Assembly: GCF_002007605.1 (NCBI RefSeq)
Contig: NZ_CP019799.1
Location: 372,001-436,000 of the forward strand
Direction of reading: 5' to 3'
DNA length: 64,000 nt
DNA from: Cellvibrio sp. PSBB023
GTDB taxonomy: Bacteria > Pseudomonadota > Gammaproteobacteria > Pseudomonadales > Cellvibrionaceae
The translations under genes and the position numbers were made by a program. Below the pieces are notes generated by a model. That model was not told where the DNA came from. It worked only from the letters and a program-made list of their open reading frames with translations, and did no database searches. Shown here piece after piece: positions 29,833 through 38,960 of the stretch (its first letter is position 1; every line of letters starts with the position of its first letter).

Positions 29833-30836
29833 TGGTGATGAGATATATTGCAGTGACAGCGACTGGCGATGCCAGTGGCATGCAGTTGGGGCAGCTGGCA
29901 ATCCCTGAGCCGGGCCCCGATGACCTATTGGTAAGGGTATTGGCGGCGGGGGTTAATCGCCCGGATATTTTACAGCGCCAAGGTTTGTACCCCGCACCTG
30001 ACGATGCATCACCCGTGCTGGGTTTAGAGGTAGCGGGCGAGGTAGTTGCCTGCGGCAAGCATGTGAGTCGTTGGCATGTAGGCGACAAGGTATGTGCTCT
30101 GGTGAACGGTGGCGGTTACGCCGATTATGCGCTGGCCCCGGCGGCTCAATGTTTACCGATTCCGGCGGGATATTCCTGGGTGCAAGCCGCCGCCTTACCG
30201 GAAACATTTTTCACGGTATGGCATAACCTGTTTCAGCGGGTGCAATTGCAGTCGGGCGAACGCTTATTAATTCATGGCGGTGCCAGCGGTATTGGTGTCG
30301 CTGCGATCCAAATAGCGCGCGCCTTGGGTGTTGAGGTAATGGCGACGGCAGGTTCTGTTGCGAAATGCGCGGCGATTACACAATTAGGTGCCCACGCCAT
30401 TCACTATCGCGATCAGGATTTTGTCGCCGAGGTAAAGCGACTCACCCAAGGGCAGGGCGCCAATGTGATTCTGGATATGGTGGGCGCTGATTATATTCAA
30501 CGTAATTTTTCAGCAGCGGCCAAAGAAGGACGCATTGTTAACATCGCTTTTTTAAATGGCAGTAAAGCGAATGTTGATTTTATGCCGCTCATGCTAAAGC
30601 GCTTGACCTTGACTGGCTCCACCTTGCGCGCGCAATCGGCAGTCGTGAAAGCGGGCATCGCCCGTGAGTTGGAAGCCAACATTTGGCCATTACTGGACAA
30701 TAAAACAATTACGCCATTGATTGATTCGGTGTTTGCATTTGGCGATGTAGTTGCAGCCCATCGTCACATGGAATCCAATCAGCACATTGGCAAAATCATA
30801 TTGGATCTGGCAACGAATGAATCGAGCAATACATAA
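29832..30836 (+). CDS. NAD(P)H:quinone oxidoreductase, PIG3-like MDR enzyme
   Basis: A 334-residue member of the zinc-free medium-chain dehydrogenase/reductase superfamily. 'NRPDILQRQGLYPAPDDASPVLGLEVAG' is the typical N-terminal stretch of the PIG3 subgroup, and the nucleotide-binding region reads 'LIHGGASGIGVAAIQIARALG'. The ATG at 29832 shares its A with the pdxH stop; an upstream GTG frame inside pdxH is not used. Such enzymes reduce quinones with NADPH; the natural substrate is unclear. The next gene overlaps its 3' end by 20 nt, so this is a tightly packed operon. Confidence 0.88.
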   Translation: MVMRYIAVTATGDASGMQLGQLAIPEPGPDDLLVRVLAAGVNRPDILQRQGLYPAPDDASPVLGLEVAGEVVACGKHVSRWHVGDKVCALVNGGGYADYALAPAAQCLPIPAGYSWVQAAALPETFFTVWHNLFQRVQLQSGERLLIHGGASGIGVAAIQIARALGVEVMATAGSVAKCAAITQLGAHAIHYRDQDFVAEVKRLTQGQGANVILDMVGADYIQRNFSAAAKEGRIVNIAFLNGSKANVDFMPLMLKRLTLTGSTLRAQSAVVKAGIARELEANIWPLLDNKTITPLIDSVFAFGDVVAAHRHMESNQHIGKIILDLATNESSNT

Positions 30837-32031
30837 CACGACGACGAAAAAGCGCCCGTTGGACGGAGTGCGCATTATTGAAATCGGCCAGTTAATCGCC
30901 GGCCCTTTTGCGGGCTGCATGCTGGGCTATTTCGGCGCGGAGGTAATTAAAATTGAGCCGCCGGAAGGCGATGCTATTCGCAATTGGCGTGTGGTGGAAA
31001 ACGGCACTTCATTGTGGTGGCGCAGTATCGGGCGCAATAAAAAAAGTATTACGCTCGATTTAAAACAGGCCGAGGGTCAACAGATTGCGCGTCAGCTGAT
31101 GGATAGCGCGGATGTGGTTATCGAAAATTTTCGCCCCGGTGTGATGGAATCCTGGGGCCTTGGGCCCGATGTGCTGAAACAAACTAACCCGCGATTAATT
31201 TACGCGCGCATTTCCGGTTACGGCCAAACCGGCCCCTATGCCACTAAGCCGGGTTTTGCTTCCGTCTGCGAAGGTATAAGTGGCTTCCGCTATGTGAATG
31301 GTTTTCCCGATCAAGCGCCGGTGCGCCCTAATTTAAGTATTGGCGATACTATTTCCGGTATTCATGCTGCACTCGGTATTGCGCTTGCGCTGCTGGAGCG
31401 AAATAACAGCGGTGAAGGACAAGTAGTGGATGTCGCTCTCTATGAGTCCATGTTTAATTTGATGGAGGCCGTGGTGCCGGAGTTTTCGGGTGCCGGTGTG
31501 ATTCGTGAACCTTCAGGAACTACCGTAACCGGCATAGTGCCCACCAATACCTATCGCTGCAAAAATGGAAAATATGTTGTGATTGGCGGCAATGGTGATT
31601 CTATTTTCCAGCGCTTGATGAATGTGGCAGGTCATCCGGAAATGGCCACAGATCCGCGCATGGCCAATAATGCCGGGCGCGTAGAGCATGAATTGGAAAT
31701 TGATAATGCACTGGCGGCCTGGTGTATGAGTAAAAATGCTGACGATATTTTGCAATTACTTGAGCAAGCGCGAGTGCCAGCAGGCCCTATTTATAATGTG
31801 AAAGATATGTTTGCCGATCCGCACTTTGTGGCGCGAGGTATGTTTGAGCAAGTGGAAATTAATGGTAAGCCACTGCAACTGCCGGCAATTGCCCCACGGC
31901 TTGCGCAAACACCGGGCGCTACCGATTGGCCGGGGGGTGATATCGGCAGTCATACGCAAGAAATTTTACAAACGCTGTTGAATTTTACACCTGAGCATAT
32001 CGAACATTTAAAAGCGTCCGGTGTGATTTGA
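30817..32031 (+). CDS. Class III CoA-transferase (CaiB/BaiF family)
   Basis: A 404-residue CoA-transferase of the formyl-CoA/carnitine-CoA type. The start ATG at 30817 overlaps the preceding gene by 20 nt; a longer frame from 30751 is inside that gene. Visible signatures are 'LDGVRIIEIGQLIAGPFAG', 'IENFRPGVMESWGLG' and 'ISGYGQTGP'. The Asp in 'LSIGDTISG' (residue 177) sits at the catalytic position that forms the acyl-CoA anhydride. The C-terminal 'ARVPAGPIYNVKDMFADPHF' is also typical. The acyl donor and acceptor cannot be told from sequence. Confidence 0.9.
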   Translation: MNRAIHNTTTKKRPLDGVRIIEIGQLIAGPFAGCMLGYFGAEVIKIEPPEGDAIRNWRVVENGTSLWWRSIGRNKKSITLDLKQAEGQQIARQLMDSADVVIENFRPGVMESWGLGPDVLKQTNPRLIYARISGYGQTGPYATKPGFASVCEGISGFRYVNGFPDQAPVRPNLSIGDTISGIHAALGIALALLERNNSGEGQVVDVALYESMFNLMEAVVPEFSGAGVIREPSGTTVTGIVPTNTYRCKNGKYVVIGGNGDSIFQRLMNVAGHPEMATDPRMANNAGRVEHELEIDNALAAWCMSKNADDILQLLEQARVPAGPIYNVKDMFADPHFVARGMFEQVEINGKPLQLPAIAPRLAQTPGATDWPGGDIGSHTQEILQTLLNFTPEHIEHLKASGVI

Positions 32032-32058
32032 GCTAGCTACAAAACCAAAGGTAAATTT

Positions 32059-32328
32059 ATGTTGCTTCAACCGGGGTTGTATCGCCATTACAAAGGCAAG
32101 GACTATTTTGTTTTTCAGGTGGCCCATCACAGCGAAACACGCGAGCCGTTGGTTTTTTATCGCTGTTTGTATGGCGATTATTCGTGGTGGGTGCGCCCGC
32201 TGGCTATGTTTACCGAAACGGTTGAACTGGCAGGCGAAACCATTCCGCGTTTTCGGTTTGTGCGTGTGTTGGATGAAACAGAATTAACGGCTTTTTTAGC
32301 ACCACAAGTGGAATATGAACAATCGTGA
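32059..32328 (+). CDS. DUF1653 family protein
   Basis: An 89-residue protein that matches the DUF1653 pattern: 'GLYRHYKGKDYFVFQVAHHSETREPLVFYRCLYGDYSWWVRPLAMFTETV'. The fold is a small beta domain often found as a stand-alone protein or fused to other domains. Its role is unknown. The tadA start codon overlaps its stop (GTGA), so it is co-translated with tadA. Confidence 0.9.
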   Translation: MLLQPGLYRHYKGKDYFVFQVAHHSETREPLVFYRCLYGDYSWWVRPLAMFTETVELAGETIPRFRFVRVLDETELTAFLAPQVEYEQS

Positions 32329-32885
32329 ATAACCCGGATTCAGCAGAATACGCAGCGCCTGTATTTTCGGAGCAAGATAAGCAGTGGATGGAATATGCTT
32401 TTCAACTGGCGGCACAGGGTAAAGAATTAGGTGAAGTCCCTGTCGGGGCGGTTATTGTGCTCGATGGCAAGGTGTTGGGAGAGGGCTTTAATCAACCCAT
32501 AACCCGTCATGATCCCACCGCCCACGCGGAGATTATCGCGCTGCGACAGGCTGCCCAGCAGGTGCAGAATTATCGTTTGGTGGGTGCCAGTATTTACGTC
32601 ACGCTTGAACCTTGCACCATGTGCGTTGGGGCTTTAGTGCATGCACGTATAGCGCGCTTGGTATTTGGCACCACTGAGCCAAAGGCAGGTGCAGTAGTGA
32701 GCAAATCCCAGTTGCTGGACAATGATTATTTCAATCATCGGGTGAGTTATGCGGGTGGTTTAATGGTGAGTGAGTGCCAGCATCAACTAAGTGAATTTTT
32801 TGCGGCGCGGCGTGAGCAAAAACGGCAAGAAAAATGGGAGCGGCAGTCACAAGTTTCATCCACCAACAATGGCGGTGATGAGTAA
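32325..32885 (+). CDS. tadA: tRNA-adenosine deaminase
   Basis: TadA deaminates A34 to inosine in tRNA-Arg(ACG). The zinc site is complete: H67-A-E69 in 'HAEIIALRQ' (Glu as proton shuttle) and P-C97-T-M-C100. 'GEVPVGAVIV' and 'YVTLEPCTMCVGALVHARI' are standard. The GTG at 32325 overlaps the DUF1653 stop and gives 186 residues; an in-frame ATG at 32388 would give 166 residues, nearer to E. coli TadA, so the start is uncertain. Confidence 0.95.
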   Translation: MNNPDSAEYAAPVFSEQDKQWMEYAFQLAAQGKELGEVPVGAVIVLDGKVLGEGFNQPITRHDPTAHAEIIALRQAAQQVQNYRLVGASIYVTLEPCTMCVGALVHARIARLVFGTTEPKAGAVVSKSQLLDNDYFNHRVSYAGGLMVSECQHQLSEFFAARREQKRQEKWERQSQVSSTNNGGDE

Positions 32886-33208
32886 ATACTGCGTCCTTAA
32901 ATGAGTAGGGGCCGCAATGCGGCCCCGTACAGATACTATCCCTTAGTAGAAGTAGTCAATTTGCTCGATATTCCTTTCGATTCCCTGACCGCCTTTCCTC
33001 CTGCGCTTGAGCAATCCTTTGATGTCTCCTGACATCGCCTCCTTAACAGGTGGGCGCATCCGTTGACCTTTCCTGGCCAGATCACATCATTGTCTACTTC
33101 CTTGATATGATCATTATGCGTTGGCGAAGGCAGTCAGAATAGTCGCTAAACGCCGTATCTTTTGTAGGATATTGACTACAACCTATAACCGAAATCCCTA
33201 TTGGTCTG
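32886..33208. other. 323-nt non-coding region between tadA and ppnN (convergent)
   Basis: No gene seen. It contains a GC-rich hairpin just after tadA and otherwise pyrimidine-rich, featureless sequence up to the ppnN stop. Such length between convergent genes is unusual for this compact window. Confidence 0.55.
32908..32926. terminator. GC-rich hairpin after tadA
   Basis: GGGGCCGC, loop AAT, GCGGCCCC: a perfect 8-bp stem 22 nt past the tadA stop. No T run follows, so termination efficiency is doubtful. Confidence 0.4.
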
Positions 33209-34621
33209 CTATTTAATAACTTTATAGCAAGGAATGTAGGCTCTTCCCGGTAACTTCATCCGGTTATCGCGGGCAAACGACTCCAGGAGTTCATCCACAG
33301 GGTGCATGATTTCCGGATCGCCATGAAGCTCAAAGTGACCATACTTTTCAATCGCACAAATACCTTCTTCCTTCACGTTACCAGCCACTATGCCGGAAAA
33401 CGCACGGCGCAGGTTGGCCGCCAATTGGTTCACCGGCTGTTGTTTGTGCAGTTCCAGGTTGCGCATATTCTCGTGCGTGGGAATAAACGGTTGTTGCAAG
33501 TCGGGGCTGATTTTGAGTTGCCAGTTAAAATAGTAAGCATCATCACTTTGCTTGCGGAATTCGCGCACTTTCTTGATGCCTTCTTTCATTTCCCGCGCGA
33601 CAGCTTCCGGGTCATTGACGATTATCTTGTAATGGGATTGCGCTTCCGCACCCAGGGTATCCCCAATAAAACGATCAATATGGGCAAAATAATCGGCTGA
33701 GCTTTCCGGGCCAGTGAATACCAATGGGAAAGGAATATTTTTGTTGTCCGGATGCAGGAGGATGCCGAGAATATACAAAATTTCCTCTGTAGTACCTGCG
33801 CCGCCGGGGAATACAATAATGCCGTGACCAAGGCGCACAAACGCCTCCAGGCGCTTTTCGATATCCGGCATGATAGTGAGCTGGTTAACAATCGGATTGG
33901 GCGCTTCCGCCGCGATGATTCCCGGCTCGGTAATGCCAATATAACGACCATTGGAAATGCGTTGTTTGGCATGGCCGATGGTGGCGCCTTTCATAGGGCC
34001 TTTCATGGCGCCGGGGCCGCAGCCGGTACAAATATCCAAACTGCGCAAGCCTAATTGGTAGCCTATTTCTTTAGTGTAATCATATTCAACACGATTGATA
34101 GAATGGCCGCCCCAACACACAACCAAATTAGGGTCCAGACCCGGCTTCAATAAATTTGCATTGCGCAACATGTGAAACACTGCGTCAGTAAGCCCCTCTG
34201 AACTCTCCAGATTAAATTTGGAGTTGCCATTAATTTCATCGTTGGTGTAAATAACATCACGCAATACAGTGAATAAATGTTCGCTAATACCGCGAATCAT
34301 TTTGTCGTCAACAAATGCGTTGGCTGGCGCATTTTTTACGGCGAGTTTTATGCCGCGCTCCTGTTGCACAATACTGATTTCAAAGTCTTTGTAGCGCTCC
34401 AATAATTCTTTGCCATCATCGAGGTCGTTGCCTGTATTAAGCACGGCGAGTGAACAGTTGCGAAACAACTTATAGAGGCCACTTTGACTGGAATCTAACA
34501 GCTTTGCGACTTCCATTTTGGAGAGCACATTCAGTTGATCAATAGGGGAAATCAGTGCATCAACCGTTTTATAGACGCCAGGTTCTATCAAAATCGGATG
34601 ATTCGGATTAAGGTTGCTCAT
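33209..34621 (-). CDS. ppnN: Pyrimidine/purine nucleotide 5'-monophosphate nucleosidase
   Basis: PpnN (YgdH) cleaves nucleoside monophosphates to base and ribose-5-phosphate, and in E. coli it is stimulated by (p)ppGpp. The 470-residue protein has the LOG-type core 'GCGPGAMKGPMKGA' and 'FPGGAGTTEEILYILGILL', flanked by the N- and C-terminal extensions typical of YgdH (E. coli 454). The ATG at 34621 has AAGGA 5 nt upstream; an ATG at 34636 is rejected because it lies upstream of that ribosome site. The gene is monocistronic and divergent from the esterase. Confidence 0.93.
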   Translation of the reverse strand: MSNLNPNHPILIEPGVYKTVDALISPIDQLNVLSKMEVAKLLDSSQSGLYKLFRNCSLAVLNTGNDLDDGKELLERYKDFEISIVQQERGIKLAVKNAPANAFVDDKMIRGISEHLFTVLRDVIYTNDEINGNSKFNLESSEGLTDAVFHMLRNANLLKPGLDPNLVVCWGGHSINRVEYDYTKEIGYQLGLRSLDICTGCGPGAMKGPMKGATIGHAKQRISNGRYIGITEPGIIAAEAPNPIVNQLTIMPDIEKRLEAFVRLGHGIIVFPGGAGTTEEILYILGILLHPDNKNIPFPLVFTGPESSADYFAHIDRFIGDTLGAEAQSHYKIIVNDPEAVAREMKEGIKKVREFRKQSDDAYYFNWQLKISPDLQQPFIPTHENMRNLELHKQQPVNQLAANLRRAFSGIVAGNVKEEGICAIEKYGHFELHGDPEIMHPVDELLESFARDNRMKLPGRAYIPCYKVIK

Positions 34622-34812
34622 AGTATTCCTTAGCATCGATGATGCAGTTATTCGTATTCAGTGAGTCTTGTTGAGTGATGTTAGCCGTGTTTCAAGTGTA
34701 GTGCTAATTGACAAAGATTGTATTAGTCGCGGCTGTATGCCCAATGAATAATGGATATTATTTTATGTGGTGCATATTTTTTGATCTATTTTTTACAGTG
34801 AATGAGTGATCT

Positions 34813-35478
34813 ATGAATTATTTGCCCTGTGTAGAAATTGAAACAGGTGTGCAGCCAGTTTCGGCAAGTGTGATCTGGTTACATGGTTTGGGTGCGGATG
34901 GGCATGATTTTGCGCCGCTGGTGCCGGAATTGAATTTACCGGATGCTCTCGCGATTCGTTTTATTTTTCCCCATGCGCCTGCACGTTCCGTCACCGTCAA
35001 TGGTGGTTATGTTATGCCAGCCTGGTATGACATTCTGGAAATGAATCTGGAGCGAAAAATTGATGAGCAGCAATTATTAGTGAGTGCTGCTGCCATACAC
35101 GCATTGATTGAACGTGAAGTGGCGCGCGGTATTCGTACGGAACGCATTGTGCTGGCAGGTTTTTCACAGGGTGGGGCGGTGGTATATCAGGCCGGTTTGA
35201 GCTTTGCCAAACCCTTGGCTGGGTTGTTGATTATGTCCAGCTATTGCGCAACACAAGCAAGCTTGCAAATAGCAGACGCCAATCACGCCACCCCGATTGT
35301 TATTCAGCATGGCAGTGAGGACGGTGTAGTGCCTGAAGTTCTGGGGCAGCGGGCTTATCGTTTTCTCAGCGATCGTGGCTGTCCGGTTACTTATGAATCC
35401 TATGTGATGGAGCACAGTCTCTGCGCTCCGCAAATTTTATCTATTTCGCGCTGGTTACAAACATGGCTTGCGCCATAA
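34813..35478 (+). CDS. Carboxylesterase/acyl-protein-thioesterase-like alpha/beta hydrolase
   Basis: A 221-residue alpha/beta hydrolase of the phospholipase/carboxylesterase family. The catalytic triad is visible as Ser118 in G-F-S-Q-G-G, Asp170 in 'HGSEDGVVP' and His201 in 'YVMEHSL'. No signal peptide, so cytosolic. The N-terminal 'IWLHGLGADGHDFAPLVPEL' is typical. Substrates of relatives are short-chain esters. Its stop codon abuts the stop of the convergent GH84-like gene with no bases between. Confidence 0.9.
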   Translation: MNYLPCVEIETGVQPVSASVIWLHGLGADGHDFAPLVPELNLPDALAIRFIFPHAPARSVTVNGGYVMPAWYDILEMNLERKIDEQQLLVSAAAIHALIEREVARGIRTERIVLAGFSQGGAVVYQAGLSFAKPLAGLLIMSSYCATQASLQIADANHATPIVIQHGSEDGVVPEVLGQRAYRFLSDRGCPVTYESYVMEHSLCAPQILSISRWLQTWLAP

Positions 35479-36564
35479 CTATTCTGTTAGGCATGCTGGA
35501 TCAAAGAGGTAAACACCATCCAGCCAATCAATAATTTCCTGAGCGAAGGGGTTGCTGTGAAATTGTGAGTAACTGTGTCGTAAGGCCAGTTGTTCAGTGT
35601 CGCTCAGGTTTTTTAATCCCCGGTCTTGAAATGCCGCTAAATCGCGTGCCAATTGTTGTGCTAGCGCGCTGCCGCATAAATCGTTGCTGATCAGTGTAAA
35701 GGCTGATTCGGGTGAGTAGTTCTGCGCTTGTTGATAGGCGAGCGGCAAGCTTGCCAAAGGAATTTGTGACAGCCAGGGTTGGTTCATGGGGTTAACAGCG
35801 TGGCCCGCGACATGGCCTTCGAGTTGAGCGTGGGATTGTGTGAATGCACGCAGCTGCAATAAATTGGATTTTACCGCACCGTCGTTCACCGGATAGTTAT
35901 CCCATAAAAAGGGTTTGCGGCCAATCAGCTCATCAACCAAGAGTAAGTGTTCGCGGGTGTAATCCGGTGAGCATACTTTTTCACCGGTCCAAAATATATC
36001 AATCTGCGAATCGAGTTTTTGGGCAAAGGTTTGCCAATAGTTGTCAGGCATCTTGCCAAACACTTTTTCCAATACAGGATCAAAGCTGTAATAAGTGGGG
36101 CAAAAAATAATGCGTGACGCTGTGCTAAGTGCTGCCGCCTCATGGGCGATATCTATTTGAATGTCTGCCAGTCCGGGTATATCACCGCGCATATCATCAA
36201 ACAAAATACAAAGAATATCGGGTTGCAGATTGTTGAGTTGCTGAATCCGTGTTTTTAAGTGCTGCCGTTGGTCGCGTGAGTTGTCCCGATAGATTTCATG
36301 GGGGCTAAGTCCTATGCCGAATTGAATACCGGCATCTTTGTAGCTGCCGCGTAGTTCGATCAATTTCTGCTGTGTTGCTGTGGGCCAATCCTGTTGCCAT
36401 TGCATGCGCAGGTGCTTGTCACTTTTTGGTGCATAGATATAAAAATCATAACCATGTCGTGCGAGAAAGGTGGCGTAGTTTGTGCGATCTTCCCATTGCC
36501 ATTCGCGACCAAAGAAGCCTTCAATAATGCCCAGTGGCGTTGTGTGTTTTTTATTCGCTTGCAT
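35479..36564 (-). CDS. GH84-like beta-N-acetylglucosaminidase, apparently cytosolic
   Basis: A 361-residue TIM-barrel protein that resembles the catalytic domain of glycoside hydrolase family 84 (O-GlcNAcase/hyaluronidase type). Signatures are 'GIIEGFFGREWQWEDR' at the N-terminus, 'YDFYIYAPKSDKHLRMQW', and the catalytic Asp pair D123-D124 in 'ILFDDMRGD', which in GH84 supports substrate-assisted catalysis by the N-acetyl group. 'LWDNYPVNDG' is also shared. There is no signal peptide and no extra binding module, unlike the secreted multi-domain GH84 enzymes of host-associated bacteria. Its substrate in this cell is unclear. Confidence 0.85.
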   Translation of the reverse strand: MQANKKHTTPLGIIEGFFGREWQWEDRTNYATFLARHGYDFYIYAPKSDKHLRMQWQQDWPTATQQKLIELRGSYKDAGIQFGIGLSPHEIYRDNSRDQRQHLKTRIQQLNNLQPDILCILFDDMRGDIPGLADIQIDIAHEAAALSTASRIIFCPTYYSFDPVLEKVFGKMPDNYWQTFAQKLDSQIDIFWTGEKVCSPDYTREHLLLVDELIGRKPFLWDNYPVNDGAVKSNLLQLRAFTQSHAQLEGHVAGHAVNPMNQPWLSQIPLASLPLAYQQAQNYSPESAFTLISNDLCGSALAQQLARDLAAFQDRGLKNLSDTEQLALRHSYSQFHSNPFAQEIIDWLDGVYLFDPACLTE

Positions 36565-37188
36565 GGGGTATCGGCCTGTTTTTTTGCGGGTGAATAGTTT
36601 TTTGCGATAATTTTTTACACATCTTTTTTCGTGGTTGTAACGGATGCGATGCTTACCATTTTTTTACATTCTTGGCTGCGCTGAAAGGACCACAATTTGC
36701 AGAGTGCCGCTAGCGAGAGTGCTGCTATGCGAACCACGCGTTTCGCTGCATGGCGCCAGTGGCGTTAATTGACACTCTATGCCCATCTGCCTATCATAGC
36801 GACCTTTTTGCGCCGAGCAATTTTACTTGTTTTCGACGGTATTTCACGCAGGTTCAGCGCTATTCTGTGTGGTGCTATCGGCGGATATTTCTTGCGTCTT
36901 CTGGCTTTCATATTTGAATTGCTTTTTAACGCCGATCTCTAGGATGACCTGCAAGTTGTTAGGTGAATAGTAGGAAACTTATCTTTTTACGGCAGCGTTA
37001 ATACTGTGCGCAGCGCGTGCAGCCGGATGGCAAAATCGGTAACGGCAATAATGCGGAAGGTTCCGCCGCCCCAGAGGCAAAACGGGTTTTCCCCTTTGCA
37101 TCCAACTACTAGAATCGGAACCAGATTAAAAATCAACCGCCTGTATTTTTAGGTGCATCACCTATACAACATAGTTTGTGGAGTAGAA
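36565..37188. other. 624-nt non-coding region upstream of pgi
   Basis: No gene of believable length or composition. It holds promoters for the divergent GH84-like gene and pgi. The last 200 nt are GC-richer and contain short inverted repeats (for example GCGGAA/TTCCGC at 37053-37066), so a structured pgi leader or a small RNA is possible. No HexR-like palindrome was clear. Confidence 0.55.
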
Positions 37189-38853
37189 ATGACCAAGCCT
37201 GACGTGCGTCCTACCGACTTACCTTCCTGGAAAGTGCTTGAAGCCCATGCGGCGCAAATGAAAAGTCGCCACCTGAAAGAATTATTTGCCGCTGACGACC
37301 AGCGTTTTGACAAGTTCTCCCTGCAGCTTTCTCCCTTCTTGTTCGATTACTCCAAAAACCTGATTACTGACGAGACCAAAGCCGCCTTGTTAGCCTTGGC
37401 ACAGGAGTCTGGCGTTGAGAGCTGGCGTACTAAAATGTTCGCCGCTGAACATATCAATGCCACCGAAGATCGCGCCGTTATGCATGTTGCCCTGCGCGAT
37501 AAATCAGCCAATCCAATGCTCATTGATGGTGCCGATGCTCGCCCGGCAGTAAATGCCGAGTTGGAGCGCATGCGCAAGTTGAGCGAAAAGCTGCGTTCCG
37601 GTGTATGGGTGGGTTATACCGGTAAAACCATCACGGATATCGTCAGTATTGGTATTGGTGGCTCCAACCTTGGCCCGCTGATGGTGTGTGAGGCGCTCAA
37701 GGCTTACAGCGACAAGCGCTTCAATATGCATTTTGTATCCAATATCGATGGCGTACAGATCGCCGAGGTGTTGGAAGGTTTGAATCCTGAAACAACCTTA
37801 TTTGTTATTTCCTCCAAAACCTTTACCACCCAGGAAACCATGACCAATGCGCGCACGGCGGAGCAGTGGTTTATGGCGGCGGCGGGCGATAAGGCAGCCA
37901 TCGCCAAGCATTTTGTGGCGGTGTCAACGAACCGCAAGCTGGTGACCGCATTTGGGATTGCTGAAGAAAATATTTTCGATATGTGGGATTGGGTGGGTGG
38001 GCGCTTCTCGCTCTGGTCTGCCATTGGTTTGCCCATAGTCTTGTCCCTTGGTTTTGAGTTGTTCGATGAGCTGCTGCAAGGCGCTTATGAGATGGACCAA
38101 CACTTCCAAACCGCGCCACTGGCGGAAAATGCACCAGTAATGCTGGCGTTGGTCGGAATCTGGAATCGCAATTTCCTCGGCTATCCAGCCCATGCCCTGT
38201 TGCCTTATGACCAATGCTTGCATCGTTTCCCTGCCTATATGCAGCAGGCAGAAATGGAGAGCAATGGCAAGTCAGTCAATTGGGCGGGCGAGCAAATTAC
38301 CTATGGCAGCGTACCGCTGGTATGGGGCGAGGTGGGTATTAATGGTCAGCATGCCTTCTATCAAATGTTGCATCAGGGGACAGATATTATTCCCGCTGAC
38401 TTTATCGGTTCCATTGCCCCAACCGTGGCGGTTGAAGGGCATCACGATGCATTGATGGCCAACTTCTTTGCCCAGACCCAGGCGCTGATGTTAGGGATTG
38501 ATGCGGATCAGGTGCGTCGTGAACTGAGTGCAAAAGGCGTGAGTGCCGAGCGTATTGAAGAGATTGTTGAGCATAAGGTTCATCGCGGTAATCGTCCTAG
38601 CAATACCCTGTTATTGAATAAGGTAGATGCACGTTCGCTGGGTGCCTTGATCGCGCTTTATGAGCATAAAATCTTTGTTCAAGGTATTATCTGGCGTATT
38701 CATTCCTTTGATCAGTGGGGAGTTGAGTTGGGCAAAGTGCTGGCCGCTGGTATCCAGCCTGAGTTGGATACCAACAAGGCAACCAATGCAGCCCATGATG
38801 CGTCTACTCGTAACCTGATCGACTATTACAAGCGCGCCAAGTCAGCCAACTAG
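37189..38853 (+). CDS. pgi: Glucose-6-phosphate isomerase
   Basis: Pgi interconverts glucose-6-P and fructose-6-P. The ATG at 37189 with GGAG 5-6 nt upstream gives 554 residues (E. coli 549); a frame from 37153 is open but lacks a ribosome site. Family motifs are 'VSIGIGGSNLGP', 'FVISSKTFTTQETMTNA', 'DWVGGRFSLWSAIGLP' and the C-terminal 'SFDQWGVELGK'. It is the first gene of a co-directional run pgi-edd-zwf-pgl-eda-gap-pyk, which links fructose-6-P to the Entner-Doudoroff route. Confidence 0.98.
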   Translation: MTKPDVRPTDLPSWKVLEAHAAQMKSRHLKELFAADDQRFDKFSLQLSPFLFDYSKNLITDETKAALLALAQESGVESWRTKMFAAEHINATEDRAVMHVALRDKSANPMLIDGADARPAVNAELERMRKLSEKLRSGVWVGYTGKTITDIVSIGIGGSNLGPLMVCEALKAYSDKRFNMHFVSNIDGVQIAEVLEGLNPETTLFVISSKTFTTQETMTNARTAEQWFMAAAGDKAAIAKHFVAVSTNRKLVTAFGIAEENIFDMWDWVGGRFSLWSAIGLPIVLSLGFELFDELLQGAYEMDQHFQTAPLAENAPVMLALVGIWNRNFLGYPAHALLPYDQCLHRFPAYMQQAEMESNGKSVNWAGEQITYGSVPLVWGEVGINGQHAFYQMLHQGTDIIPADFIGSIAPTVAVEGHHDALMANFFAQTQALMLGIDADQVRRELSAKGVSAERIEEIVEHKVHRGNRPSNTLLLNKVDARSLGALIALYEHKIFVQGIIWRIHSFDQWGVELGKVLAAGIQPELDTNKATNAAHDASTRNLIDYYKRAKSAN

Positions 38854-38878
38854 ACTGAATGCGATAAAAAATACAGAC

Positions 38879-38901
38879 GCGCCGGGCAATGTACCCGGCG
38901 C
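38879..38901 (+). terminator. GC-rich hairpin between pgi and edd
   Basis: GCGCCGGG / CCCGGCGC form an 8-bp stem with a 7-nt loop 25 nt past the pgi stop. No T run follows, so it may act as an mRNA processing or stability element rather than a terminator. Confidence 0.45.
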
Positions 38902-38960
38902 ATCCATCTGCAAACCATCCCGTTTGCAATAGGTGCAGCCCCAAGAGCAATGGTATCCAC

